From: a virus
Strand: one strand, 5' to 3'
DNA length: 50,047 nucleotides
IMG/VR virus record: IMGVR_UViG_3300035698_027862
Span: 1 to 50,047 of that record
Shown here: piece after piece, positions 1-8,120 of the stretch
Numbering within the stretch: position 1 is the stretch's first letter
How the letters are laid out: each line of letters starts with the position of its first letter
The notes under the pieces: generated by a model
What the model was told of the DNA's origin: nothing
Seen by the model: the letters and a program-made list of their open reading frames with translations, nothing else
Databases searched by the model: none
Made by a program: the position numbers and the translations under genes

Positions 1-2
1 AA

Positions 3-269
3 AAGAACTGGACTATACATGAAGACGATAAGTATATTGTCAGGGCGCATCAGGACAGAGGCAGTGAAATGTATTATAGTTTACATAGAGTGAAAACATG
101 TAAATTATTTTTTCTGATACTCTTTAGATATGAATCACTAATAGAATGGGGTAAAAAAGAAATAGTTGAAAAGGAATATAAACTTCTGGTTAAACCGGAA
201 TTATTTCCTTTTAGTATACCTCCACCTTTTGATATGGGAGATGATGGAAACAATTTTCAAAAACTATGA
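3..269 (+). CDS. Unknown protein, 5' end cut by window edge
   Basis: An open frame enters from the left edge and ends at TGA 267-269, giving at least 88 residues. No start codon with a ribosome binding site is visible before the ATG at 69, so the true start probably lies outside the window. The visible part has a hydrophobic stretch near FFLILF and a C-terminal proline-rich stretch (SIPPPFD). I recognise no family. Its last 29 bases overlap the next small gene, which suggests an operon. Confidence 0.5.
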   Translation, partial: KNWTIHEDDKYIVRAHQDRGSEMYYSLHRVKTCKLFFLILFRYESLIEWGKKEIVEKEYKLLVKPELFPFSIPPPFDMGDDGNNFQKL

Positions 270-399
270 AAAGATATTACCGGTCACCATAATGGTATTG
301 AGCTTCGGAGCATCATTTTTATATTTGTACAAGGGTGAATGGAGACATTCTTTATACTGGTTCAGTGCGGGAATGCTGAACCTGGCAGTTACAATTTAA
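241..399 (+). CDS. Small predicted membrane protein
   Basis: This is a 52-residue protein, or 51 if the second ATG at 244 is used. A GGGAG lies at 236-240, unusually close to both starts. Two hydrophobic stretches, around LPVTIMVLSFGASFLYLY and SLYWFSAGMLNLAVTI, are separated by a charged KGEWRH turn, so a two-pass membrane hairpin is likely. The frame stays open upstream to a TTG at 166, but that part would overlap the preceding gene more deeply and has no binding site. Small membrane proteins of this sort are common in large phages; I cannot name a function. Confidence 0.55.
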   Translation: MMETIFKNYEKILPVTIMVLSFGASFLYLYKGEWRHSLYWFSAGMLNLAVTI

Positions 400-417
400 T
401 TTTAAAAGGAGAACAAT

Positions 418-693
418 ATGCCGGAAGAAACAGGAGTTGTAAAAGAAGTGGAACTGGCGAAGGTTGAAAAGAAAAAAGGCGAGTATAGGCCCAAGTTCTC
501 CCTGGAGAAGATCCCGGACATCAAGAAATGTTCCAAATGCGGAAACAGAGGATCGTTGTTCAAATTCAATTTCCCTGCAATTAATGCGTCTGATTATTTT
601 ATTTCGTGCAGCAACGGTGAATGCAAACATTCCACAGCGTTGAAAAGAGTGATGGATTTCAAGGAGGCTATCCATATATGGAACAGAAGCTGA
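418..693 (+). CDS. Lar-like zinc-ribbon protein
   Basis: This 91-residue protein has an AAGGAG site just before the ATG. The N-terminal 30 residues are charged and probably flexible. The rest shows a zinc ribbon: CSKCG near residue 39, a second pair (C..C in SCSNGEC) near residue 65, and the terminal signature EAIHIWNRS. A CxxC...C...A-I-x-x-W-N-R layout is typical of the Lar restriction-alleviation-like family found in many phages. An actual anti-restriction activity is inference from that resemblance. The next gene starts inside its last codons. Confidence 0.6.
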   Translation: MPEETGVVKEVELAKVEKKKGEYRPKFSLEKIPDIKKCSKCGNRGSLFKFNFPAINASDYFISCSNGECKHSTALKRVMDFKEAIHIWNRS

Positions 694-1022
694 AAAAGTT
701 ATCGGACAGCACATATCACAGTATACAAAAATCATTCAAGAAATATTCAGGCGGCACTATAGATAATGAACTGATGTTCAGGATACAGACCGATGTCGAA
801 AACATCTTGATAGAATCAGACGAAATGGAAAAATTCTATGTTGTCTGCGATAAAAATACAAATACTCAGGAAACAATCGATAAAAAAGAGCTACATGCTG
901 TTATAGTATATAGTGACGGCCAAAAATGGTTGTCGGAACATCTGACTTCCATGCCGGCGGGTATTGATAAAAAACAATTAGGAGAAATTATTAAAGACAA
1001 TGTACCGAAACATATCATATGA
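678..1022 (+). CDS. Unknown phage protein
   Basis: This 114-residue protein starts at the ATG at 678, nine bases after a strong AAGGAGG (661-667); earlier in-frame starts lack such a site. It overlaps the stop of the zinc-ribbon gene and runs into the start of the DNA polymerase gene, so the three are probably translated together. The sequence is charged, with an aromatic middle part (EKFYVVCDKN) and no membrane segment or cysteine cluster. I do not recognise the family. Confidence 0.7.
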   Translation: MEQKLKKLSDSTYHSIQKSFKKYSGGTIDNELMFRIQTDVENILIESDEMEKFYVVCDKNTNTQETIDKKELHAVIVYSDGQKWLSEHLTSMPAGIDKKQLGEIIKDNVPKHII

Positions 1023-3603
1023 AATAGACTTCGGCAATACCTGGCAGGGTACGATAATACTGGACACATGGGACAAGGACGGCAACCGGGTGAGGCAGAG
1101 AAAAAACCATAGGTGCTATCTGTATTACAAGGACACGGTCGGCAAGCACAAGTCCATGTTCAACGATGTCATAAAGCAGAAATTCTTCAAGAACACCATA
1201 TCCCGCAAGAGATGGATAGAAAACAATCCGGGTATCGACATATTCGAATGTCTGCATCCCAAGATGGAGTTTCTGCAGAACAACTACTATGGTAAGAATC
1301 TCGACGACGACTTTGCGAAACACCCGTTGAGAATATGCTATATGGATATTGAAATAGCCGTAGAAGATTGTTTTCCCGAACCTCTGGAAGCTAAATACCC
1401 AATCAATCTCATTACATTTTATGATTCGTTCACGGAGAAATATCATGTGTATGCACTGGGCAAGGCGGTCATAGACGATCCCAATGTCATATTCAACGAG
1501 TATGCGACCGAGGAAGAACTGATGAAAGCCTTTATAATGGACTTCAGGAAGTTCGGATTCGATGTCGTGACTGGCTGGGGCATTACGCATTTCGACATGA
1601 TATACATATACAACAGACTGGAACAGCTGTTCGACGAGGAAGTTGCAAAATGTCTGTCGCCTGTAAACGCCAAAGTGTATAAGACCAAGATGAAACTCTA
1701 CTGCGACACCCAGTACTACGATAAATTTCAATTCGAGGGATTGACGCAGATAGACTATATGATGCTGTACAAGAGAATTATGACACCGATCGACGGCAAG
1801 AAGTCTTCATACAAGCTCGACTTTATATGCGAAGAGGAACTCGGGCATGGCAAGATAAAATTCACCGGCAACTTTAAACAGTTGTATACGAATGATTTCC
1901 AAAAATTTGTTGAATATAATATTCAAGATGTGCGTCTTGTAGTCGAACTGGAAAAGAAAAGAAAATTCTTTCAGCTCATGAGAAGTTTATGCAATGTGTC
2001 CCTGATAGAATATGAAAAGATATTTGTGTCGTCCGCACCTGTTGTAGGATCCATCATACAGGCAAGCAGGAAGAAGAATGTGAAGATTCCTTATTTGAGA
2101 TACGGCGACAACATAGATGAAAACGATGCTGATACATTCGAGGGTGCGTTTGTAAGGAAACCGGAAAAAAAGGCTCATCGGAAGGGTGTTGCCGTATTCG
2201 ATATACAGTCTCTATATCCCAATATCATGATGTCGTTCAATATTTCGCCGGAAACTTATGTCGGCAAGATAATCAACAACGGCATTACCGAGCCGTATTT
2301 GAAAATAAAGAACGGTAGGAATCACAAGATGTCTGTTGAAAAAATAGAGGCATTGAAAAAAAGCGACAAGTACTGTGTCGCATCCAACGGCAGCTTGTAC
2401 ATGGCGGACAGGGAAGGTCTGATACCGTTCTTTCTCAAAGGTGCGTTTAATGATCGTCTCAAACTCAAGAACGAAGCCAAGAGAATACGGAAGAAAATTA
2501 CAAAATTAAAAAAAGAGGGTACAGGGGAAGATCATATCACGGAATTGGAAGACCGGTATGACATGGTCGACACCAAACAGACAACGCTCAAGATTATTCT
2601 GAATACGACATATGGTGTACTGGGTTCCAGGTACAGCACGTTCTTCAACATGGACAACGCCGAAGCTGTCACACTGACGGGACAGGCGATTATTAAACAT
2701 GCCGGTGACTATATCAATAAATACATGGAGAAATTCTCCAAGGGTGTTGTTGATAAAAGTTATAATTCTGTTATATATGGTGACACAGATTCGCTGTTCA
2801 TGACCATGGAGCAGATGATAGATAACAAGTATGGCGGTACGTTCGACGACTTCAAGCATATCGTCAAGGATGTCAATGAACTGGTCGACAATCTCAACGA
2901 GTGGTGTCTGACAACATTGTCGCACGATTTGTTCAACATGTATCAGAAGGATCGTATAAACTTCGCTCTGGAATACATATGCGATATTGTCTATCTGTAC
3001 AAGAAGAAGTTCTATGTCCTCCATATCATAGAGGAGAATGGCGAGAAGATGGACAAGTTCAAGTTCAAGGGTGTGTCTCTTGTCAGAAGCACCTATCCCA
3101 AATTCATGAAGGACCAGCTCAAGACATTGTACATATCGTCGATGAAGGATAATTGGAACGCTGGAGATTTTATAGGATATATGGACAGGGTGTATAATGA
3201 TTTCTGCAGTCTGGGATTCAACGATTTATCGATGTATGTCAAATGCGGATGCTACAAGGACGCCTTGAATTTCATGTCGCCTATAAAGGGAACTACCGGA
3301 CATGCCAAGGCTGCGCTGTTCCACAACCAGTTGCTGGACCACTTGAAACTGAACAGTAAATATGACTATGTCAAGAATGATAATTTCAGGACATGCAGTA
3401 TCAAGATACCCAATGAGTACAATATAAGTGTGATAGGGTTCAAGGATGATGTTCCGGAGGAATTTGAAAAGATTTTCACGGTCGACCACAGGAAAATGTT
3501 CGAGAAGCTGTTTTTGAAACCGCTCGAGGATTTCTGCGAATGCAATAACTGGAACAAGTGGAACAGGTTCGAGAAATATGATTGCGACATAAGGGATCTA
3601 TGA
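1000..3603 (+). CDS. 43: Family B replicative DNA polymerase (T4 gp43-like)
   Basis: This 867-residue enzyme copies the phage genome and proofreads it; T4 gp43 has 898 residues. Exonuclease motifs are visible: Exo I YMDIEIA with D116 and E118, Exo II in GWGITHFD, Exo III in YNIQDV. Polymerase motifs follow in order: motif A FDIQSLYPN with D401, motif B KIILNTTYG, motif C YGDTDSLF with D595 and D597. All catalytic aspartates are present. The start at 1000 overlaps the upstream gene and has only a weak binding site, so a slightly different start is possible. The C-terminus lacks an obvious copy of the T4 clamp-binding tail. Confidence 0.97.
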   Translation: MYRNISYEIDFGNTWQGTIILDTWDKDGNRVRQRKNHRCYLYYKDTVGKHKSMFNDVIKQKFFKNTISRKRWIENNPGIDIFECLHPKMEFLQNNYYGKNLDDDFAKHPLRICYMDIEIAVEDCFPEPLEAKYPINLITFYDSFTEKYHVYALGKAVIDDPNVIFNEYATEEELMKAFIMDFRKFGFDVVTGWGITHFDMIYIYNRLEQLFDEEVAKCLSPVNAKVYKTKMKLYCDTQYYDKFQFEGLTQIDYMMLYKRIMTPIDGKKSSYKLDFICEEELGHGKIKFTGNFKQLYTNDFQKFVEYNIQDVRLVVELEKKRKFFQLMRSLCNVSLIEYEKIFVSSAPVVGSIIQASRKKNVKIPYLRYGDNIDENDADTFEGAFVRKPEKKAHRKGVAVFDIQSLYPNIMMSFNISPETYVGKIINNGITEPYLKIKNGRNHKMSVEKIEALKKSDKYCVASNGSLYMADREGLIPFFLKGAFNDRLKLKNEAKRIRKKITKLKKEGTGEDHITELEDRYDMVDTKQTTLKIILNTTYGVLGSRYSTFFNMDNAEAVTLTGQAIIKHAGDYINKYMEKFSKGVVDKSYNSVIYGDTDSLFMTMEQMIDNKYGGTFDDFKHIVKDVNELVDNLNEWCLTTLSHDLFNMYQKDRINFALEYICDIVYLYKKKFYVLHIIEENGEKMDKFKFKGVSLVRSTYPKFMKDQLKTLYISSMKDNWNAGDFIGYMDRVYNDFCSLGFNDLSMYVKCGCYKDALNFMSPIKGTTGHAKAALFHNQLLDHLKLNSKYDYVKNDNFRTCSIKIPNEYNISVIGFKDDVPEEFEKIFTVDHRKMFEKLFLKPLEDFCECNNWNKWNRFEKYDCDIRDL

Positions 3604-4073
3604 ACGACATTATTAAATATGATTCTTTGACCGACGGCGGCGAATATAAATTATTCAACAGGCGTTCCGGACAGTATGCCGGTCAGGATGATGGATGTAT
3701 TCTACTGGGTACTTTCTTCGGAAGCGGCATGCGTTTGCCGACAACTTTCAAGGAACAGTTCGAAAAGTACTACCAGGTATGCAGATTCTCCGGACTGTAC
3801 GACATGGATGACTTTCCCATTTTCGAACATGATTTTATTACAATACTGGATGCCCGGCAGAGAAAATACAAAATGGCATGTGACTACGACGATGATAAAA
3901 AGGCATTCATGTTTGTATTCGACAGCAGTGATTCAAGACCTGACTGGGATTATGAGACATTCGAATTCGAACCGGTCATATTCGGCAAAGGATTTTTTTT
4001 CAAGCAGAATCATCTCATAAGCATATTGAAAGCGGTGGCTTCGGGAAACAACTGTTTTAGAATTATGTGTTAA
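3600..4073 (+). CDS. Unknown protein following the DNA polymerase
   Basis: This 157-residue protein begins at an ATG overlapping the polymerase stop by four bases (ATGA), with AAGGGA just upstream. The sequence is acidic and aromatic, with a glycine-rich GTFFGSGMRLP segment near residue 40 and several aspartate pairs, and no membrane segment. Translation is probably coupled to the polymerase. I do not recognise the family. A promoter follows it, so it likely ends the polymerase transcription unit. Confidence 0.75.
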   Translation: MNDIIKYDSLTDGGEYKLFNRRSGQYAGQDDGCILLGTFFGSGMRLPTTFKEQFEKYYQVCRFSGLYDMDDFPIFEHDFITILDARQRKYKMACDYDDDKKAFMFVFDSSDSRPDWDYETFEFEPVIFGKGFFFKQNHLISILKAVASGNNCFRIMC

Positions 4074-4087
4074 TTTTTATTTTTACA

Positions 4088-4116
4088 GTGAAAATATTCC
4101 GAAACTACGGTATATT
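4088..4116 (+). promoter_or_regulatory. Sigma70-like promoter (GTGAAA-N17-TATATT)
   Basis: GTGAAA at 4088-4093 and TATATT at 4111-4116 are 17 bases apart in an AT-rich gap between two genes. The same pattern recurs before many gene groups in this window. The start codon at 4140 lies only about 17 bases after the expected transcription start. Confidence 0.7.
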
Positions 4117-4139
4117 AAAACAAAACCAAGGAAAATATA

Positions 4140-4556
4140 ATGAGTAATATTGTTAAACATGCAGAAAGAGAATTTAAATCCATGGGCTGGCAGGGCGACG
4201 ACGAAACACAACGATGGGTTTGTGACAATATTCTTGAACTTTTAAAAGTATTCAGTGAACAGGGACATAGCGGATCATCTGCGCAGTATGTTTTGAATCT
4301 TTTTGAAAGACTTGCCAGATTTAAACCGATCTCACCTCTCACTGGTGAAGATGACGAATGGAACGAACTACAGGAAAACATGTATCAGAACAACAGGGAT
4401 GGTGAAGTATTCAAGAAAGACGGGAAGGCATATTGGATATCCGGAAAGATTTTCAAGGATAAGGATGGGTGTACATTTACAAACAGGGACAGTTGTGTGG
4501 ATGTTGTTTTTCCATGGGTACACCCTGAATCTGAAATAGTCGAGGTGGATGAATAG
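4140..4556 (+). CDS. Conserved phage protein of unknown function
   Basis: This 138-residue protein has three recognisable blocks: an N-terminal helix (SNIVKHAEREF), a middle block GHSGSSAQYVLNLFERLA followed by PLTGEDDEWNE, and a C-terminal block with YWISGKIFKDKDG, TNRDS and FPW. I recall this block order in a widespread family of unknown function in tailed phages of many hosts. It is the first gene after a promoter and has a modest AAGGA site. No catalytic motif is evident. Confidence 0.8.
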   Translation: MSNIVKHAEREFKSMGWQGDDETQRWVCDNILELLKVFSEQGHSGSSAQYVLNLFERLARFKPISPLTGEDDEWNELQENMYQNNRDGEVFKKDGKAYWISGKIFKDKDGCTFTNRDSCVDVVFPWVHPESEIVEVDE

Positions 4557-4557
4557 A

Positions 4558-5349
4558 ATGAATCCAAAGAAAATAGTACATTTTTCAGATTTGCACAAGG
4601 ATGTCAAAGATGAAAATTCGGAGAAAGAACAGAATGACTGGTTGAAACAGTGCGCCGAACATGCCGAGATAGTTGTCATTACCGGCGACATATTCGAATC
4701 CATCAACTACAATGAGAAGGGTTTCAACCCATATGAATATATGTCGGCTCTGTTTGGCGACAGATGTGTGATCTGTACGTTGGGCAACCATGAATTCTAT
4801 AATATGACACCCGGGCAGACAAGGGAATACTACAGGAATAAATATGATCCCGATAAATTCAATGTTCATTATCTGGACATTGTCGGCAGATACGATATCG
4901 GTCATCTTAGATTCATAGGGAATTGTCTTTTCTACGACGGCTCCATGAAGACGGTCAGCGGTCAGGACATGTATGAATGGGCCAACGGTATTTGGGCGGA
5001 CAGATATATCATGGGGTTCGACTATGAAAAAGAATGTGCATTGTGCATTGAACAGATAGACAGCAACCTTGACAAGGATCATAGTCATTTCAAGATAAAC
5101 ATCCTTTGCACGCATGCTGTGCCTCACCATATGCTGAATGGATGGTATACCATGGACAGGCCGGTAGGCAACCTGCTCAATGCCTACAGCGGCGTGCATG
5201 ACATGCTGACTGAAAGATATGAAGACATACATATGGCGCTGTGCGGACATACTCATAAAAGGATTGTCAGAGGGATACATGGCATAGAATGCTATAACCC
5301 AGGCAATGATTATGCACCGCCTTACAGGAACTGCATGATAGAAATATGA
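4558..5349 (+). CDS. Calcineurin-like metallophosphoesterase
   Basis: This 263-residue protein carries the full set of metallophosphoesterase motifs: SDLH near residue 10, GDIFE near 47, GNHEF near 78, THAVPH near 186 and GHTHK near 227, which bind the two catalytic metals. Families with these motifs hydrolyse phosphodiesters or phosphomonoesters; the substrate cannot be told from sequence. The start at 4558 lies about 10 bases after GAGGTGG (4542-4548), a better spacing than the in-frame ATG at 4549. It is separate from the Mre11-like domain encoded at 30.5 kb. Confidence 0.88.
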   Translation: MNPKKIVHFSDLHKDVKDENSEKEQNDWLKQCAEHAEIVVITGDIFESINYNEKGFNPYEYMSALFGDRCVICTLGNHEFYNMTPGQTREYYRNKYDPDKFNVHYLDIVGRYDIGHLRFIGNCLFYDGSMKTVSGQDMYEWANGIWADRYIMGFDYEKECALCIEQIDSNLDKDHSHFKINILCTHAVPHHMLNGWYTMDRPVGNLLNAYSGVHDMLTERYEDIHMALCGHTHKRIVRGIHGIECYNPGNDYAPPYRNCMIEI

Positions 5350-5368
5350 AAATTAATTAGTTATAGCT

Positions 5369-5397
5369 GTGAAAAAATCACAGGAACATGTTATAAT
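5369..5397 (+). promoter_or_regulatory. Sigma70-like promoter (GTGAAA-N17-TATAAT)
   Basis: GTGAAA at 5369-5374 is followed after 17 bases by a perfect TATAAT at 5392-5397, preceded by TGT (extended -10). The next gene's AGGAG starts about 11 bases beyond the -10 box, so the leader is extremely short. Confidence 0.7.
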
Positions 5398-5419
5398 AAT
5401 AATAAACAGGAGAAATGAA

Positions 5420-5623
5420 ATGGATTGGAGATCGGTAATTGTAAACGGCGTCAAATGTTTCGTATGCGAACATGGTATTGAACATCCCGACAAGAAGACA
5501 TTGCTTGTGCAGAACGGTTTTGACGAGAGTAAATGTGCGGACCAGCTGAAACATAACTGCGACGGTTGCTGCATGCGTCCGGATTTTCCCGGATTCATCA
5601 ATTTGGAAAACTTTAAAAAATAA
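5420..5623 (+). CDS. Small cysteine-rich protein
   Basis: This 67-residue protein starts at 5420 with AGGAG seven bases upstream; the longer in-frame version from 5369 would cover the promoter. It contains seven cysteines, in FVCEHG, SKCADQ, NCDGCCMRP and elsewhere, so a small metal-binding fold is likely. I do not recognise a named family. It is the first of a run of four small genes leading to the recombinase. Confidence 0.7.
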   Translation: MDWRSVIVNGVKCFVCEHGIEHPDKKTLLVQNGFDESKCADQLKHNCDGCCMRPDFPGFINLENFKK

Positions 5624-5632
5624 GGAATGAAA

Positions 5633-5836
5633 ATGGAGAATGTGTTGAAATCGATGTCGCTGGAAGAGCTTGCGATGGAATTCCTGAGAGTTCTTGAAAA
5701 ACGCAATACCATGGCCGAGGGCGGTACGATATGGGAGAATTCCGACAAAGTTCTTGAGATCATCAATTACGAGGCGATGTCAAGACCGGGATATCAGAAA
5801 GTCATGAAGAATTTTGAAACTATTCAGGGAGAATGA
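5633..5836 (+). CDS. Unknown small protein
   Basis: This 67-residue, mostly helical protein starts at 5633, six bases after TAAGGA; an in-frame ATG at 5627 is too close to that site. The sequence is rich in glutamate and methionine (SLEELAMEFLRVLEK) and has no cysteine or membrane segment. Its stop lies one base before the next start, indicating coupling. No family is recognised. Confidence 0.65.
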   Translation: MENVLKSMSLEELAMEFLRVLEKRNTMAEGGTIWENSDKVLEIINYEAMSRPGYQKVMKNFETIQGE

Positions 5837-5837
5837 C

Positions 5838-6368
5838 ATGGACGGCAAACTGGAACAGGAACTGTATGACAAGTATCCGGAAATATTCAAGGAGAAGGAT
5901 GATGGTGTCAATAACAGCTGTATGGCACGGGGCATATGCTGCGACGACGGGTGGTATGATCTTATCGACAATGTATGCAGTCTGATAAAACTGCATGTCG
6001 AAGAGAGCTGGTATATCTATCCGAATTTCGTATTCACACAGGTAAAGGAAAAATTCGGATCACTTCGTCTCAGTTTCAGGTGCGAGAACCTTTCATCGGA
6101 CGAATTCTTCGACAAATGTCTCAGTTCTGCCTGGTCTTCGACGGCAGAAGACTATGAACAATATGTCAGTGACTGCAAGGATGCGGAATTGAATTTCGAC
6201 GGTATCATATCGCTTGCCCAGTATTTGTCCGGTGTAATATGCGAGAACTGCAGTTTCAACAAAAATGTTTCAATGAGATACAGGAGGGGCTGGGTGAAAA
6301 CATTGTGTCCGGAATGCATGAAAGAACTCAGGTTTTCCGAAAAAAGGGAAACAGATGGAACAGAATGA
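5838..6368 (+). CDS. Conserved phage protein with C-terminal zinc ribbon
   Basis: This 176-residue protein has the block order I associate with a family widespread in phages and prophages: CCDDGWYDLIDNVC near residue 33, then QVKEKFGSLRLSFR near residue 67, then a C-terminal VICENCSF...GWVKTLCPEC that looks like a four-cysteine zinc ribbon. The biochemical role is unknown. The start at 5838 is preceded by AGGGAGAA. Its end overlaps the next gene by 14 bases. Confidence 0.78.
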   Translation: MDGKLEQELYDKYPEIFKEKDDGVNNSCMARGICCDDGWYDLIDNVCSLIKLHVEESWYIYPNFVFTQVKEKFGSLRLSFRCENLSSDEFFDKCLSSAWSSTAEDYEQYVSDCKDAELNFDGIISLAQYLSGVICENCSFNKNVSMRYRRGWVKTLCPECMKELRFSEKRETDGTE

Positions 6369-6930
6369 AAAAACAATCCAGGATTATTTCGACGATGTCG
6401 TTACATATCCTTCCGGCATTATAGACAACCCCATTCCATATGGCGAACTGTGGGTATATATTTCAAGTACTTTCCTGAACGGGTTTGTCAACTACGGCAA
6501 AGTCATTGCGGCGTTTGCAATCGACAGATATGCAGCAGAAAGCGAAGTGATTGAAATAGATGAATGCGAGAACCGGTCATGGATTAAAAACACATATACA
6601 AAGAAACAGTTGAGGGACAGGATCATCAATGGTGAGTTTAAAATTGTTCACAACGATCTTCATTTGCTGCATGATGATATTATATTGCTTGAGAATATAG
6701 GTGACGGTAAATATCTCTTTGTGTATTACGACTGTGATGTTTCCGACTGCGAGATAGGGAAATTCATCACTGATGATAATGAAGAAACAGTTATACAGTC
6801 CGTGATGAACTATCTTGAAAAGTGTAAACTGGAAAATGCAGAACATGTTTTTCTGGAAGATCATGACATTGGCATACTGGACTATCATAGACTGCCTCTG
6901 TCAATATGCAGCGGTTGGATGAAATTTTAA
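6355..6930 (+). CDS. Unknown protein upstream of the recombinase
   Basis: This 191-residue protein starts within the end of the previous gene. It is acidic, with an aromatic patch (PYGELWVYISS) near residue 28 and a mixed alpha/beta look (ILLENIGDGKYLFVYYDCD). There is no membrane segment or known catalytic motif. Its place immediately ahead of the recombinase gene may be incidental. I do not recognise the family. Confidence 0.72.
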   Translation: MEQNEKTIQDYFDDVVTYPSGIIDNPIPYGELWVYISSTFLNGFVNYGKVIAAFAIDRYAAESEVIEIDECENRSWIKNTYTKKQLRDRIINGEFKIVHNDLHLLHDDIILLENIGDGKYLFVYYDCDVSDCEIGKFITDDNEETVIQSVMNYLEKCKLENAEHVFLEDHDIGILDYHRLPLSICSGWMKF

Positions 6931-6965
6931 ATTCGTAGATTAACAGCAACCAAAGGAGGACGGCG

Positions 6966-8120
6966 ATGGCCATCAGTAAGGATTTTATCAAAAATATCAG
7001 GAAAGAGACTGGAAGTGTTTCGTTTGCGGAGTCGAAGTATGTTGAACCGGACGAATGGATAGACAGCGGCGACTATAATCTCAACCGTATCATGTCGGGC
7101 GACATATACAAGGCTGTTCCGGCAGGACGTGTGACGATTTTTGCAGGGGAAAATTCCACTGGCAAGAGCCTGACTGCCGCAAAGGTGCTTTCGAACGCCC
7201 TTATTAAAAACAAATATGAAACCATATTCTATTTCGACAGCGAGGGAGGAGCATTGTATGAATTCATAAAGGGTCAGGGTTGCGATCTGAAAAAGATAGA
7301 ACAGATATTAGTCGACAGTCTCGAGGATTGCACTGTCAAGGTTCTCAAGACTCTGCATGCGATAAACGAAGAAAAGAAGTTGACTCCTGACTACAAGGCT
7401 ATGATCATAATAGATTCTCTCGGCAATCTGCAGCCCAGCAAGGTCATGCTGGACGCCGTTGTAAAAAGCCGGCAGGTCATGGACCAGGGTGGTCGTGCCA
7501 GACTATGCAATCAGTTTACAAGCGCCTTGACAATACCTGCTCTCAGAAGTAACACACCTGTCCTGATCATGAATTCCATATTCGACGATACACAGGCGAT
7601 GTACAAGTCCAAGCTTCTGAACCAGTCGGGAGGCAAGAAGGCGCAGCATGTTGGTTCCATAATACTTCAATGCACCAAGAAGTTTGAAAAGGACGAGGAC
7701 AAGAACAAGGTTTCTTTCTACAAGGGAACAAATCTTATTTTCTTCACGACCAAGAACAGGTTTGCCAAACCGTTCTACGAAGCGGAAGTATATCTTGATT
7801 TCAGCGGCGGTGTCAATCAGTATGTCGGTCTTTTCGATGTCGCTGTTCAATATGGATTTATAAAACAGAGCGGTGCATGGTATCAGATGGGCAATGAGGA
7901 AAAAAAATATAGGAGGGATGAAATATTGTCCAGCAGCGAGATATGGGAAAACGGTCTCCTGGACAAGATCAATGAAATGTCCAAGAAGGAACTTTCATAT
8001 ACAGCTACTGAAATCGATGAGTTGATCAAAGATGAAAAAACACAGGTTGCAGAAAAAGAGACCGTGACAGATACAGTTGAAAAAACAAAAAAATCCAGAG
8101 GAAGAAAAATAAATGTATAA
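6966..8120 (+). CDS. uvsX: RecA/UvsX-like recombinase
   Basis: This 384-residue ATPase should form filaments on single-stranded DNA and drive strand exchange in recombination-dependent replication. Walker A is GENSTGKS at residues 61-68 with K67. Walker B is AMIIIDSLG near residue 140. The N-terminal part has the SGDYNLNRIMSGD segment common in phage RecA-like proteins, and the last 45 residues are a charged lysine/glutamate tail. A strong AAAGGAGG precedes the start. It overlaps the helicase gene by eight bases, matching the grouping of recombination and replication genes in T4-like phages. Confidence 0.93.
   Translation: MAISKDFIKNIRKETGSVSFAESKYVEPDEWIDSGDYNLNRIMSGDIYKAVPAGRVTIFAGENSTGKSLTAAKVLSNALIKNKYETIFYFDSEGGALYEFIKGQGCDLKKIEQILVDSLEDCTVKVLKTLHAINEEKKLTPDYKAMIIIDSLGNLQPSKVMLDAVVKSRQVMDQGGRARLCNQFTSALTIPALRSNTPVLIMNSIFDDTQAMYKSKLLNQSGGKKAQHVGSIILQCTKKFEKDEDKNKVSFYKGTNLIFFTTKNRFAKPFYEAEVYLDFSGGVNQYVGLFDVAVQYGFIKQSGAWYQMGNEEKKYRRDEILSSSEIWENGLLDKINEMSKKELSYTATEIDELIKDEKTQVAEKETVTDTVEKTKKSRGRKINV

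Noticed and set aside
4585-5280. Long open frame on the minus strand (231 residues) opposite the metallophosphoesterase
   Set aside because: It lies wholly opposite a gene with clear catalytic motifs and has no ribosome binding site. Similar minus-strand frames opposite the polymerase (1015-1731), NrdJ (13741-14433) and the primase (19375-20076) are shadows for the same reason.
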